Shown: piece after piece, positions 32,248 to 40,425 of the stretch
Layout of the letters: every line of letters starts with the position of its first letter
Position numbering within the stretch: position 1 is the first letter of the stretch
Assembly (NCBI GenBank): GCA_017413085.1
Contig: JAFPVC010000027.1
Span: 1 to 55,358, forward strand
Length of the DNA stretch: 55,358 nucleotides
Direction of reading: 5' to 3'
Origin: Prevotella sp.
GTDB taxonomy: Bacteria > Bacteroidota > Bacteroidia > Bacteroidales > Bacteroidaceae
Position numbers and translations under genes: made by a program
The notes under the pieces: generated by a model
Told to the model about the DNA's origin: nothing
The model's input: the letters and a program-made list of their open reading frames with translations, nothing else
The model's database searches: none

Positions 32248-33453
32248 TTACTTTCTGTTGCTTTTCTTTACCCTTACTATGCGGTGCTCAAATGTCTGTG
32301 TGTCCTTGAACACGTTATACATCGGGCAGACATTCTCTGTCTGTTCTATCCACTTCTGCACGGTGGAGAAAAGTTCAGGCGTTGTGACATAGAGTGTCAC
32401 GCGCAGGTTCTGCGGTTCTATAGGCTCGTTTTCGAATCCCTTGCGTCCGGCGCGAGGATCCCATTCACCCTCCACACGCACACGGAGCGAGTCAATGTCG
32501 AGGTCGAGCAGTGCTGCCTGTCCTTCTGCTATATGGGTGAGGCAGGTACCCAGCACGCCCAAGGCATTCTCACGCGAGGTAAGGCCGATGTTCGTTCCGC
32601 CGAGGTAGGCAGGGTTGTCATGCACGATATGATACTTCTCTGAGATTGTCAGTTCACGCGCACCGTTGGCAAACACCGTGGCCCACGGACCCGTGACGGG
32701 CTTTGCCGACTTTGGCTTCGGGTTGTTCTTGGCTTGTTCCTGTGCCCAGAGCTTTGCCTGGCGCTTGCCCTTGATATACTCGCGCAGTCCCTCAAGCGTT
32801 GCACCCTCAATGACACGCTCACGTGAAGAGTGGGTATATACTATGCTCACCGGCACCGTCACGGCCTTCTTTATCAGCGTGACAACCGACGAGTTCTTCT
32901 CAGCCTCAACTGCCAGTTGCTCCAGTTCGGCATCTGATGCCGGTGAGTCAACGTAGATGGTGTAGAGGAAGTTGCGGTTGTAAGCCACGCGGTTTGTAGG
33001 AACCTTGTCTGGCTGACCGTGAATTTCTATTGTCAGCGAGTCGATATCGATGCCTGCCAGTGCAGCCTGGTTGATGTAGCTGTCGGCAAGGTCGGAGGCA
33101 AACACGGCGGCAGCCGTTGTCTGGGTCTCCACGCCGGCATTCTGTCCGCCGTCGGTATATCCGCAGTCACCTACGTAATGAAACTCCCTGACGCGCAATT
33201 CGCGGTAGCCGGCACGGTTCTTTGCCACCACGTTGGCGGTCAGCGTCACGGGTTTCAGTTCGCTTGCCGGCACGGCGTTCCATGCTTCGAGTGCTGCCTT
33301 GCGTGCCTTCAGGTGCTGACGCAGTGTGGGAGCATTCTGCACGAGCTGTGCTTTCTTCTTTGCAGAGCTGAATATAGACTCCACACTCTGAGTCTGCGCT
33401 GCTGCCGTTGTTGCCACTGCAGCCAGTGTAAATGCTAAAATACTTTTTTTCAT
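32248..33453 (-). CDS. Secreted tandem OsmC-like protein (paralogue 3)
   Basis: A 401-residue protein with a signal peptide (SILAFTLAAVATTAAAQ). As in paralogue 2, domain 1 keeps the scaffold (AAAVFASDLADSYINQAALA) without the redox pair and has an extra cysteine in VGDCGYTDGG. Domain 2 carries Cys304 (VLGTCLTHI) and Cys376 (NVCPMYNV) plus the conserved EWDPRAGRKGF. I start at ATG 33453, preceded by GGAAAGGAG; the longer frame to 33492 would add a charged stretch before the signal peptide. It is the first gene of a two-gene operon under the tandem operator at 33551-33621. Its leader contains six octamer repeats. Confidence 0.87.
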   Translation of the reverse strand: MKKSILAFTLAAVATTAAAQTQSVESIFSSAKKKAQLVQNAPTLRQHLKARKAALEAWNAVPASELKPVTLTANVVAKNRAGYRELRVREFHYVGDCGYTDGGQNAGVETQTTAAAVFASDLADSYINQAALAGIDIDSLTIEIHGQPDKVPTNRVAYNRNFLYTIYVDSPASDAELEQLAVEAEKNSSVVTLIKKAVTVPVSIVYTHSSRERVIEGATLEGLREYIKGKRQAKLWAQEQAKNNPKPKSAKPVTGPWATVFANGARELTISEKYHIVHDNPAYLGGTNIGLTSRENALGVLGTCLTHIAEGQAALLDLDIDSLRVRVEGEWDPRAGRKGFENEPIEPQNLRVTLYVTTPELFSTVQKWIEQTENVCPMYNVFKDTQTFEHRIVRVKKSNRK

Positions 33454-33497
33454 ACTCTTATTTTCTCCTTTCCGTTTTTTATTTGTTATCAATCCTT

Positions 33498-33536
33498 CAA
33501 TTTTTCAATTTTTCAACTCTTCAATTCTTCAATCCT
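33498..33536. repeat. Octamer repeats in the paralogue 3 leader
   Basis: About five TTCAAYYY-type octamers, the complement of the TTGAARRR unit at 20465-20725, lie between the promoter and the start codon. Confidence 0.75.
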
Positions 33537-33550
33537 TCTGAAAACTTTTG

Positions 33551-33621
33551 CAAAGGTACTGCCTTTTTCCCTGCTGCACAATCCTATAAATTGGTTATTC
33601 TTCATACCATAAACGTGGTAT
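33551..33621 (-). promoter_or_regulatory. Tandem operator and promoter of the 31-33 kb double-OsmC operon
   Basis: Minus strand: distal ATACC-N8-GGTAT at 33604-33621, five bases, proximal ATAAC-N8-AGGAT at 33581-33598, 22 bases, then -7 box TACCTTTG at 33551-33558. The spacings equal those at susC, susD and paralogue 1, although the sequence between differs. Confidence 0.8.
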
Positions 33622-33700
33622 CCACTACTGTAAGACATTTAGATAGAAGAAGATATTAATTATTCACTATTAGTTCTTCACCATTCACCAAATGTCCTCT

Positions 33701-33760
33701 ATCTCCTTCTAACTACTTTTATCTCCTTCTAAATACTTTTATCTCCTTCTATTTTCTTCT
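33701..33760. repeat. Three 20-base direct repeats
   Basis: Three tandem units starting ATCTCCTTCTA (33701, 33721, 33741); the first two differ by one base, the third diverges in its second half. No gene or promoter overlaps them. Confidence 0.75.
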
Positions 33761-33796
33761 AGAAAGTAGAGTTAATATATAAATAATGTTAAGGAA

Positions 33797-33828
33797 TTTG
33801 CGTAATTCATTCATAATGTGTAAATTTG
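33797..33828 (+). promoter_or_regulatory. Promoter of pnp
   Basis: TTTG (33797-33800), 20 bases, TAAATTTG (33821-33828), 78 bases before the pnp ATG. Confidence 0.75.
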
Positions 33829-33906
33829 CATGATTTATGTATAAAAGTGGGCGTAGTAAACGTGCTGCGTCTGATGATGAACAGTTAAAACAATAAGATT
33901 TTTTAA

Positions 33907-36123
33907 ATGAACGTAATTACGAAAACCGTCTCGCTGCCTGATGGACGCACCATCACCATTGAGACCGGAAAGTTGGCGAAGCAGGCCGACGGTTCATGTA
34001 CCCTGAAGATGGGTAACACCGTGCTGCTCGCCACTGTTTGTGCCGCAAAAGACGCAGTGCCAGGCACAGACTTCATGCCACTGCAGGTAGAATATCGCGA
34101 GCAGTACGCTGCCGCAGGCCGTTTCCCCGGTGGCTTCACAAAGCGCGAAGGCAAGGCTAACGACGATGAGATTCTCACATGCCGCCTGGTTGACCGCGCG
34201 TTGCGCCCACTCTTCCCAAGCGACTTCCATGCCGAGGTCTATGTAAACGTTATTCTCTTCAGTGCCGACGGCGTTGACCAGCCAGATGCCCTTGCAGGCT
34301 TCGCTGCATCATGCGCCCTGGCATGTTCTGACATTCCATTCGAATGCCCAATCTCTGAGGTGCGTGTAGCACGCATCAACGGCGAGTATGTCATCAACCC
34401 AACAAAGGAGCAGATGGCCGACGCTGACATGGATCTCATGGTGGGTGCCACAAAGGACAACATCATGATGGTTGAGGGCGAGATGAAGGAAGTGCAGGAG
34501 GTTGACCTCTTGAACGCCCTGAAGGCTGCCCACGAGGCTATCAAGCCTATGTGTGTGCTGCAGGAGGAACTGATGAAGGAGCTCGGCACCGACGTGAAGC
34601 GTGAATACTGCCACGAGGTGAACGACGACGAACTGAAGGAGCAAATCAAGACTGAGTGCTACCAGAAGGCTTACGACGTTGTGAAGCAGGCTCTTGAGAA
34701 GCAGGCACGCGCCGAGGCTTTCGAGGCTATCATCACAGAGTTCAAGGAGAAGTATGCAGCCGCCCACACCGACCTCACCGAGGACGAGATGGAGGAGAAA
34801 TATGCTCTCTGCGACAAATACTATCACGACGTGGAGCGTGACGCAATGCGCCGCTGCATACTCGACGAGGGCATACGCCTCGACGGTCGTAAGACAACAG
34901 ACATCCGCCCGATATGGTGCGAGGTAAGTCCGCTGCCAATGCCTCACGGCTCATCTATCTTCACACGTGGCGAGACACAGTCGCTCACCACCTGTACGCT
35001 CGGCACAAAGCTCGACGAGAAACTCGTTGACGACGTACTGGAGCGCTCTTATCAGAAATTCCTCCTTCACTATAACTTCCCACCATTCTGCACGGGTGAG
35101 GCTAAGGCACAGCGTGGCGTAGGCCGCCGCGAGATTGGTCACGGACACCTGGCATGGCGCGGACTGAAGGGTCAGATACCTTCTGACTTCCCATACACCG
35201 TACGTCTGGTAAGCCAGATTCTCGAGTCTAACGGCTCATCATCAATGGCTACGGTATGCGCAGGCACACTGGCACTGATGGATGCCGGCGTTCCGATGAA
35301 GAAGCCTGTATCAGGTATCGCAATGGGTCTTATCAAGAACCCAGGCGAGGAGAAGTATGCAGTACTCTCTGACATTCTCGGCGATGAGGACCACCTCGGC
35401 GACATGGACTTCAAGACCACCGGTACGAAGGACGGCTTGACAGCCACACAGATGGATATCAAGTGCGACGGTCTGTCATACGAGATTCTTGAGAAGGCAC
35501 TCATGCAGGCTAAGGCTGGCCGTGAGCACATCCTCGGATGTATCACCGACACCATAGCAGAGCCACGCGCCGACTTCAAGCCACAGGTACCACGCATCGT
35601 ACAGATTGAGATTCCTAAGGAGTTCATCGGTGCTGTCATCGGCCCTGGCGGCAAGATTATCCAGCAGATACAGGAAGACACCAACACCGTCATCACCATC
35701 GACGAAGAGGACGGCGTGGGCAAGGTTCAGGTATCGGCTCCTGACAAGGACTCTATCGAGGCTGCGCTGCAGAAGATTAAGGCCATCGTGGCTGTGCCAG
35801 AGGTAGGCGAGGTTTACGAGGGCACCGTGCGCTCGGTAATGCCTTACGGCTGCTTCGTTGAGATACTGCCAGGCAAGGACGGTCTGCTCCACATCTCAGA
35901 GATAGACTGGAAGCGCCTTGAGACTGTTGAAGAGGCAGGCATCAAGGAAGGCGACAAGATACAGGTGAAGCTCATGGAGATTGACGACAAGACCGGCAAG
36001 TATAAGCTCTCTCACAAGGTGCTCATTGAGAAGCCCGAAGGCTGGGAGGAGCGTGAGCGTCGTCCACGTCGTCCGCGTCCAGAGCGTGGCGAGCGTCGTC
36101 CGCGCCGCGAGGATAAGGAATAA
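33907..36123 (+). CDS. pnp: Polyribonucleotide nucleotidyltransferase (PNPase)
   Basis: A full-length 738-residue PNPase: two RNase PH-like domains separated by the helical linker, then a KH domain ([18 protein letters not shown] near residue 580), an S1 domain ([20 protein letters not shown]) and an Arg/Pro-rich tail ([19 protein letters not shown]). It degrades RNA from the 3' end with phosphate, releasing nucleoside diphosphates, and takes part in mRNA turnover in the cytoplasm. The basic tail beyond the S1 domain probably adds RNA contact. It is a single gene with its own promoter and terminator. Confidence 0.97.
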   Translation: MNVITKTVSLPDGRTITIETGKLAKQADGSCTLKMGNTVLLATVCAAKDAVPGTDFMPLQVEYREQYAAAGRFPGGFTKREGKANDDEILTCRLVDRALRPLFPSDFHAEVYVNVILFSADGVDQPDALAGFAASCALACSDIPFECPISEVRVARINGEYVINPTKEQMADADMDLMVGATKDNIMMVEGEMKEVQEVDLLNALKAAHEAIKPMCVLQEELMKELGTDVKREYCHEVNDDELKEQIKTECYQKAYDVVKQALEKQARAEAFEAIITEFKEKYAAAHTDLTEDEMEEKYALCDKYYHDVERDAMRRCILDEGIRLDGRKTTDIRPIWCEVSPLPMPHGSSIFTRGETQSLTTCTLGTKLDEKLVDDVLERSYQKFLLHYNFPPFCTGEAKAQRGVGRREIGHGHLAWRGLKGQIPSDFPYTVRLVSQILESNGSSSMATVCAGTLALMDAGVPMKKPVSGIAMGLIKNPGEEKYAVLSDILGDEDHLGDMDFKTTGTKDGLTATQMDIKCDGLSYEILEKALMQAKAGREHILGCITDTIAEPRADFKPQVPRIVQIEIPKEFIGAVIGPGGKIIQQIQEDTNTVITIDEEDGVGKVQVSAPDKDSIEAALQKIKAIVAVPEVGEVYEGTVRSVMPYGCFVEILPGKDGLLHISEIDWKRLETVEEAGIKEGDKIQVKLMEIDDKTGKYKLSHKVLIEKPEGWEERERRPRRPRPERGERRPRREDKE

Positions 36124-36148
36124 TTTGAGCAAATTTATATAAAAATAG

Positions 36149-36180
36149 CGAGGCAGGTTGCAATCAAGCAATCTGCCTCG
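36149..36180 (+). terminator. Terminator of pnp
   Basis: CGAGGCAGGTTG pairs with CAATCTGCCTCG (one G-T) and is followed by TGTTTTTTATG. Confidence 0.88.
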
Positions 36181-36227
36181 TGTTTTTTATGAGGGGTGGA
36201 ATATCGTTTTGAATTTATCGTTTTGAA

Positions 36228-37028
36228 TTACTGTCCGCGCAGCTCACTGGGATAAGCCCCGAGATAGCGTTTCACGTAGCGGTTGAAGTAAGAGGTGCTG
36301 CTGAAGTGGAACAGCTCCGCAATGTCGTTTGACGAGAGACGGTTCTCATGCAGCAGTTGGTTGATGTCGAATGCAGTGAAGCGGTTAATCCAGTAAGAGG
36401 CAGAGAAGCCGCTGGTCTTGTTGCTTATCTCCGAGAGGTACTTAGGCACCACGCCGAGTTTGTCGGCATAGTATGCCACCTCGCGGTTGTCGCGGTATTC
36501 CTTATCCTGCAGCATGTTGATGAAGCGAGTCATAATGTCGGTAGTGCCTGCCGAGGGCGACTCGACAGTTCTGGTGCGCGCGAGCATATCGAATAGGTCG
36601 AGCGCAAGCATGCGTGCCGACGTGCGCAGAATCTCATCATAGAACTTATGCCGCTTGTCGTCGATGCGCAACCCAAAGTTTTTGAACAGCTCACGACACA
36701 GTTCTTCCTCCTTCGGGTCAGAAAGCCTTATTATAGGATCACTGCTGAGCATGAGCGTGGCCTGAATGATAAACGGGTTGTTAGGTTCACTCTGGCGCAG
36801 GAAGTTAAAATCGATGTAAATGACATCGCAGTCGAAGTCAGGCGATGGCTTTACGCTACGTATAAAGCGCGTGATAATTACTGCGCAGCAGTTGCGTCCA
36901 ATCAGAAATTCCTTGCCGTTACAAGTAATCATGCAAGAGCCGGCCTTGCAGAATATGAACTCGCGATACTTCGCGCGCTCTGGCAACGTTATGTTGTCGA
37001 GATTGTGTTCAAGAATCACGTTTTCCAT
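36228..37028 (-). CDS. AraC-family transcriptional regulator
   Basis: A 266-residue regulator. The N-terminal 150 residues form a cupin-like sensing domain (EFIFCKAGSCMITCNGKEF). The C-terminal 100 residues are the AraC double helix-turn-helix (YADKLGVVPKYLSEISNKTS, then DINQLLHENRLSSNDIAELF and FSSTSYFNRYVKRYLGAYPS). It would bind DNA in response to a small ligand. The gene stands alone between pnp and rpmH, with a -7 box TAACTTTG at 37079-37086. Its targets are unknown; it is one candidate, without direct support, for the shared ATACC-N8-GGTAT sites. Confidence 0.93.
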   Translation of the reverse strand: MENVILEHNLDNITLPERAKYREFIFCKAGSCMITCNGKEFLIGRNCCAVIITRFIRSVKPSPDFDCDVIYIDFNFLRQSEPNNPFIIQATLMLSSDPIIRLSDPKEEELCRELFKNFGLRIDDKRHKFYDEILRTSARMLALDLFDMLARTRTVESPSAGTTDIMTRFINMLQDKEYRDNREVAYYADKLGVVPKYLSEISNKTSGFSASYWINRFTAFDINQLLHENRLSSNDIAELFHFSSTSYFNRYVKRYLGAYPSELRGQ

Positions 37029-37078
37029 ATCAAAACAGTCTTTAATCTAAAATTATTGATAGATAATAGGTTTGACTG

Positions 37079-37086
37079 CAAAGTTA
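37079..37086 (-). promoter_or_regulatory. Promoter -7 box of the AraC gene
   Basis: TAACTTTG on the minus strand, 50 bases before the ATG. Confidence 0.65.
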
Positions 37087-37157
37087 CGTTTTTTTTTCTA
37101 TACTTCCAAATTAATTTGGAAGTAAGAACACAAAATACAGAAAAATTAACCAAAAAT

Positions 37158-37220
37158 AAAAGACAGCATATTCGTATTGTGCCATTTACGACATCAAAAA
37201 CGCTTATATGCTGTCTTTTT
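37158..37220 (-). terminator. Terminator of rpmH
   Basis: AAAGACAGCATAT pairs with ATATGCTGTCTTT across a loop of about 33 bases, with T runs on both sides. Confidence 0.65.
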
Positions 37221-37241
37221 TTCCTTTTTACCCCGGAAGAA

Positions 37242-37397
37242 TTATTTTCCGTGGTGCTCGTCGCTTACGGTGAGCTTCTTGCGACCGCGTGCACGGCGAG
37301 ATGCCAATACGCGGCGGCCGTTCTTGGTTGCCATACGCTCACGGAAACCATGCTTGTTCACGCGACGACGATTGTGTGGTTGAAATGTTCTTTTCAT
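37242..37397 (-). CDS. rpmH: 50S ribosomal protein L34
   Basis: A 51-codon minus-strand frame begins [20 protein letters not shown] and continues [20 protein letters not shown], the unmistakable L34 sequence. L34 is a small basic protein of the large ribosomal subunit. The length is normal for the family, with a short His-containing tail (SDEHHGK). It is transcribed away from efp, with its own -7 box at 37476-37483. The neighbouring efp gene fits a translation-related locus. Confidence 0.97.
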   Translation of the reverse strand: MKRTFQPHNRRRVNKHGFRERMATKNGRRVLASRRARGRKKLTVSDEHHGK

Positions 37398-37475
37398 TGT
37401 TGTTTTAAGATATCTTAATAGTTTTGTAATTCATTATGAACGGTGCATTTTTCGCAAAATACGCAATTCGAGGTG

Positions 37476-37483
37476 CAAAGTTA
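37476..37483 (-). promoter_or_regulatory. Promoter -7 box of rpmH
   Basis: TAACTTTG on the minus strand, 79 bases before the ATG. Confidence 0.65.
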
Positions 37484-37578
37484 CTCATTTTATTTCACTT
37501 ACGCAAGAAAACGAGCGTAAATCATACTAAAAAATGGTAAAAAAAACACCTTAGGCGGCTTTTTTCACTATATTTTAT

Positions 37579-37586
37579 TAACTTTG
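37579..37586 (+). promoter_or_regulatory. Promoter -7 box of efp
   Basis: TAACTTTG, 92 bases before the efp ATG. Confidence 0.65.
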
Positions 37587-37677
37587 CACTGTATATTGCG
37601 CATATATGTGCCTACATAACGTGCAACTGATACCGCATAAGAGGATAATAGACACAAAAAAAACATAACAAGAAAAA

Positions 37678-38244
37678 ATGATTAACTCACAAGACATTAA
37701 GAAGGGTGTAGCTGTCCGCATGGACGGCGGCATCTGGGTATGCATCGACTTCCAGCACCGCAAGCCGGGCAAGGGCAACACTATCATGAACATCAAGCTG
37801 AAGAACGTGACCGACGGCCGCGTACTTGAGCGCCGCTTCAACATCGGCGAGAAACTGGAGGAGGTGCAGATTACACGCCGTCCTTACCAGTATCTCTACA
37901 AAGAGGGCGAGGACTATATCTTCATGAATCAGGAGACATACGACCAGACTCCTATTGCAGCCGAGCTCGTAACGGGCGTTGAGTTCATGAAGGAGTCTGA
38001 CATCGTGGAGGTTGTAAGCGACGCCGACACCGACACCGTGCTCTACGCTGAGATGCCGGTGAAGACCGTGCTGCGCGTGACACACTCTGAGCCAGGCGTG
38101 AAGGGCGACACCGCCACCAACACGCTGAAGCCAGCCACACTGGAGACCGGCGTCGAGATACGCGTGCCTCTCTTCATTGAGGAGGGCGAGCTCGTGCAGG
38201 TTGACACCCGCGACGGCAGCTACATTCAGCGCATGAAAGAATAA
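37678..38244 (+). CDS. efp: Translation elongation factor P
   Basis: A 188-residue EF-P with its three beta-barrel domains. The KOW-like N-terminal domain contains the loop HRKPGKGN with Lys at the usual modification position, followed by the OB domains (YEDYIFMNQETYDQ-like region) and the C-terminal SYIQRM. EF-P rescues ribosomes stalled at proline runs. It is divergent from rpmH and monocistronic. The next gene starts 112 bases on, after a run of short GTGAAAA repeats. Confidence 0.97.
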   Translation: MINSQDIKKGVAVRMDGGIWVCIDFQHRKPGKGNTIMNIKLKNVTDGRVLERRFNIGEKLEEVQITRRPYQYLYKEGEDYIFMNQETYDQTPIAAELVTGVEFMKESDIVEVVSDADTDTVLYAEMPVKTVLRVTHSEPGVKGDTATNTLKPATLETGVEIRVPLFIEEGELVQVDTRDGSYIQRMKE

Positions 38245-38259
38245 TCACGCACAGTATGA

Positions 38260-38350
38260 AGTGAAAAGTGAACAGTGAAAAGTGAAAAGTGAAAAATGCC
38301 CTCCGCACATAGGTTGGGGTAATCATAATTTTCAATTTTCAATTTTCAAT
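38260..38350. repeat. Short intergenic repeats (AGTGAAA and TTTTCAA types)
   Basis: Five AGTGAAMA-type heptamers (about 38261-38297) and three ATTTTCA repeats just before the next ATG. The first type is the same unit that has entered the GT9 gene at 54.5-55.0 kb. Confidence 0.75.
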
Positions 38351-38355
38351 TAATA

Positions 38356-39405
38356 ATGAAATATTCATTTATAATTCCGGTATACAATAGGCCTGACGAG
38401 GTGGATGAACTGCTTGACAGTCTCACCCGTCAGGCCTATGCCGATTTTGAGGTCATAATCGTTGAGGACGGCTCTGACGTGAGGTGCGACGAGGTGTGCA
38501 TGAAATACCGCGACCTGCTCAACCTGAAATACTACTGCAAGCCAAACTCAGGACCAGGACAGAGCCGCAACTATGGAGTGGAGCGCGCCACGGGCGACTA
38601 TGTCATCATTCTCGACAGCGACGTGGTGGTGCCGCCAGGCTATCTAAAGGCCGTGGACGGTGAACTGCAGCGCAAGCCATGCGACTTCTTCGGCGGAGCC
38701 GATGCCTCACACCCGTCGTTCACGCCTGTGCAGAAAGCCATCAGCTATGCCATGACGTCGTTCTTCACCACAGGCGGCATACGAGGCGGAAAGAAGAAAC
38801 TGGACAAGTTCTACCCACGCTCCTACAACATGGGCGTGAATCGCGGAGCCTACACCGCCATCTGCGGTTTCGAGCGCATGCGCTTCGGCGAGGACATCGA
38901 CTTCTCCTACCGCATGATTGAAGCGGGATATGAGAGCCGCCTGTTTCCCGAAGCATGGGTGTGGCACAAGCGACGCACAGACCTGAGAAAGTTCTTCCGA
39001 CAGGTGTATAACAGCGGCATAGCGCGCATCAACCTTGAAAAGCGACACCCCGGAACCATGAAACTGGTACACATGCTTCCGGCTGCTTTCACCGTTGGGG
39101 TAATGACATGGCTGGTGCTGGCCATTGCCGGACTGCTATTGGCACTGCTCTGCACCAATGCCACATGCAAGACCATAGGCATGGTGCTGTGCCTGTTGTC
39201 GCTTTCACCTATTATATTATACAGCCTCATCATCTTCATCGACTCATCGGTGCGCAACCGCAGCCTGTGGGTCGGACTGCTCTCAGTGCCCGCCGCCTTC
39301 ACGCAGCTCATGGGCTACGGACTGGGTTTCATCAGTGCGTGGTGGAAACGCTGCGTACTTGGCAAGGATGAGTTTCAGGCTTTCGAAAAGACGTTTTATA
39401 AATGA
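38356..39405 (+). CDS. GT2-family membrane glycosyltransferase
   Basis: A 349-residue family 2 glycosyltransferase. The GT-A core shows FIIPVYNRPDEV, IIVEDGSD, the metal-binding DSDV near residue 92 and the catalytic GEDIDFSYR near 180. Two or three membrane spans follow at about 235-310 (MTWLVLAIAGLLLALL, MVLCLLSLSPIILYSLIIFI). It should transfer a sugar from a nucleotide donor to a lipid or glycan at the inner face of the inner membrane. It overlaps radC by 4 bases, and radC overlaps the SufT-like gene by 4, so the three form an operon. Confidence 0.92.
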   Translation: MKYSFIIPVYNRPDEVDELLDSLTRQAYADFEVIIVEDGSDVRCDEVCMKYRDLLNLKYYCKPNSGPGQSRNYGVERATGDYVIILDSDVVVPPGYLKAVDGELQRKPCDFFGGADASHPSFTPVQKAISYAMTSFFTTGGIRGGKKKLDKFYPRSYNMGVNRGAYTAICGFERMRFGEDIDFSYRMIEAGYESRLFPEAWVWHKRRTDLRKFFRQVYNSGIARINLEKRHPGTMKLVHMLPAAFTVGVMTWLVLAIAGLLLALLCTNATCKTIGMVLCLLSLSPIILYSLIIFIDSSVRNRSLWVGLLSVPAAFTQLMGYGLGFISAWWKRCVLGKDEFQAFEKTFYK

Positions 39406-40103
39406 AGAAAAAAGAGTTCGACAAACTAAACATCAACCAGTGGAGCGAAGAAGACCGTCCGCGTGAGAAACTAATGAGACATGGGGCGTCTGCTTTGACA
39501 AACGCAGAGTTACTTGCCATATTGATTGGTTCGGGCAATCGTGAGGAAACCGCTGTCGATGTTATGAAACGATTGTTGAACGATTGCGAGAACAATTTAG
39601 CGGTGCTGAGCAAACGTACACTTGACCAGTTGACAAGTTACAACGGTATAGGTGAGGCCAAAGCCATAACTATAATGGCAGCGTGTGAACTGGGACGGCG
39701 AAGAGAGATGGAGAAAGTGCCAGAGCGTGATGTATTGAATAATTCGCAGAGCCTTTACTCACATCTGTGGCCACTGATGCGTAATCTTGACGTTGAAGAA
39801 GCATACCTGATACTGATGAATCAGGCATACAAGCACATCGACACCATACGCCTGTCGCATGGCGGAATAACGGAGACAGCAGTCGACGTGAGGGTAATAA
39901 TGAAACACGCAATACAACAGAACGCCACCATCATAGCCATAGCCCACAACCACCCAAGCGGAAACACCAGGCCCAGCCGCGACGACGACCAGCTGACGCA
40001 GCGCATAGCGCAGGCATGCAAGACCATGCGCATACATTTCTGCGACCACATCATAGTGACCGACGGAGACTATTATTCATTCAGAGATAACGGAAAAATA
40101 TGA
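39402..40103 (+). CDS. radC: RadC family JAB/MPN protein
   Basis: A 233-residue RadC protein: an N-terminal helix-hairpin-helix part (GASALTNAELLAILIG, LTSYNGIGEAKAITIMAA) and a JAB/MPN metalloprotease-like domain with the zinc motif AHNHPSGNTRPSRDD. RadC was named for DNA repair, but its activity remains unclear. It overlaps both neighbours by 4 bases. This is the chromosomal full-length form, not the short plasmid type. Confidence 0.95.
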   Translation: MKKKEFDKLNINQWSEEDRPREKLMRHGASALTNAELLAILIGSGNREETAVDVMKRLLNDCENNLAVLSKRTLDQLTSYNGIGEAKAITIMAACELGRRREMEKVPERDVLNNSQSLYSHLWPLMRNLDVEEAYLILMNQAYKHIDTIRLSHGGITETAVDVRVIMKHAIQQNATIIAIAHNHPSGNTRPSRDDDQLTQRIAQACKTMRIHFCDHIIVTDGDYYSFRDNGKI

Positions 40104-40420
40104 CACAGAAAGAACACGACGATACCGAACAGCGCATCATCGAAGTGCTGAAAACAGTTTACGACCCGGAAATTCCGGTCAACATATACGACCTTGGACT
40201 GATTTACAAGATTGACCTCGACATGGAGGGTCACGTGGACATTGACATGACGTTCACCGCACCGTCATGCCCCGCCGCCGACTTCATCATCGAAGACGTG
40301 CGCACTAAGGTGCTGGCGGTCGAAGGCATCAACAGCGCAGAGGTCAACATGGTGTTTGAACCCGAGTGGGACAAGAGCATGATGACCGAGGAGGCACGCG
40401 TGGAACTGGGATTTGACTGA
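40100..40420 (+). CDS. MIP18/DUF59 Fe-S assembly protein, SufT-like
   Basis: A 106-residue MIP18-domain protein (VYDPEIPVNIYDLGLIYKID, then MTFTAPSCPAADFI with the conserved cysteine near residue 55). Proteins of this kind help mature iron-sulfur proteins. It is the last gene of the GT2-radC operon and ends 6 bases from the convergent parE gene, with no room for a terminator between. Confidence 0.92.
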   Translation: MTQKEHDDTEQRIIEVLKTVYDPEIPVNIYDLGLIYKIDLDMEGHVDIDMTFTAPSCPAADFIIEDVRTKVLAVEGINSAEVNMVFEPEWDKSMMTEEARVELGFD

Positions 40421-40425
40421 TTTGT

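Noticed and set aside
33701-33760. Possible CRISPR or iteron array of 20-base direct repeats
   Set aside because: Only three contiguous units without spacers or associated genes.
34309-34947. 212-codon open frame antisense to pnp
   Set aside because: A shadow of the pnp reading frame (Leu/His/Val-rich), without promoter or homology.
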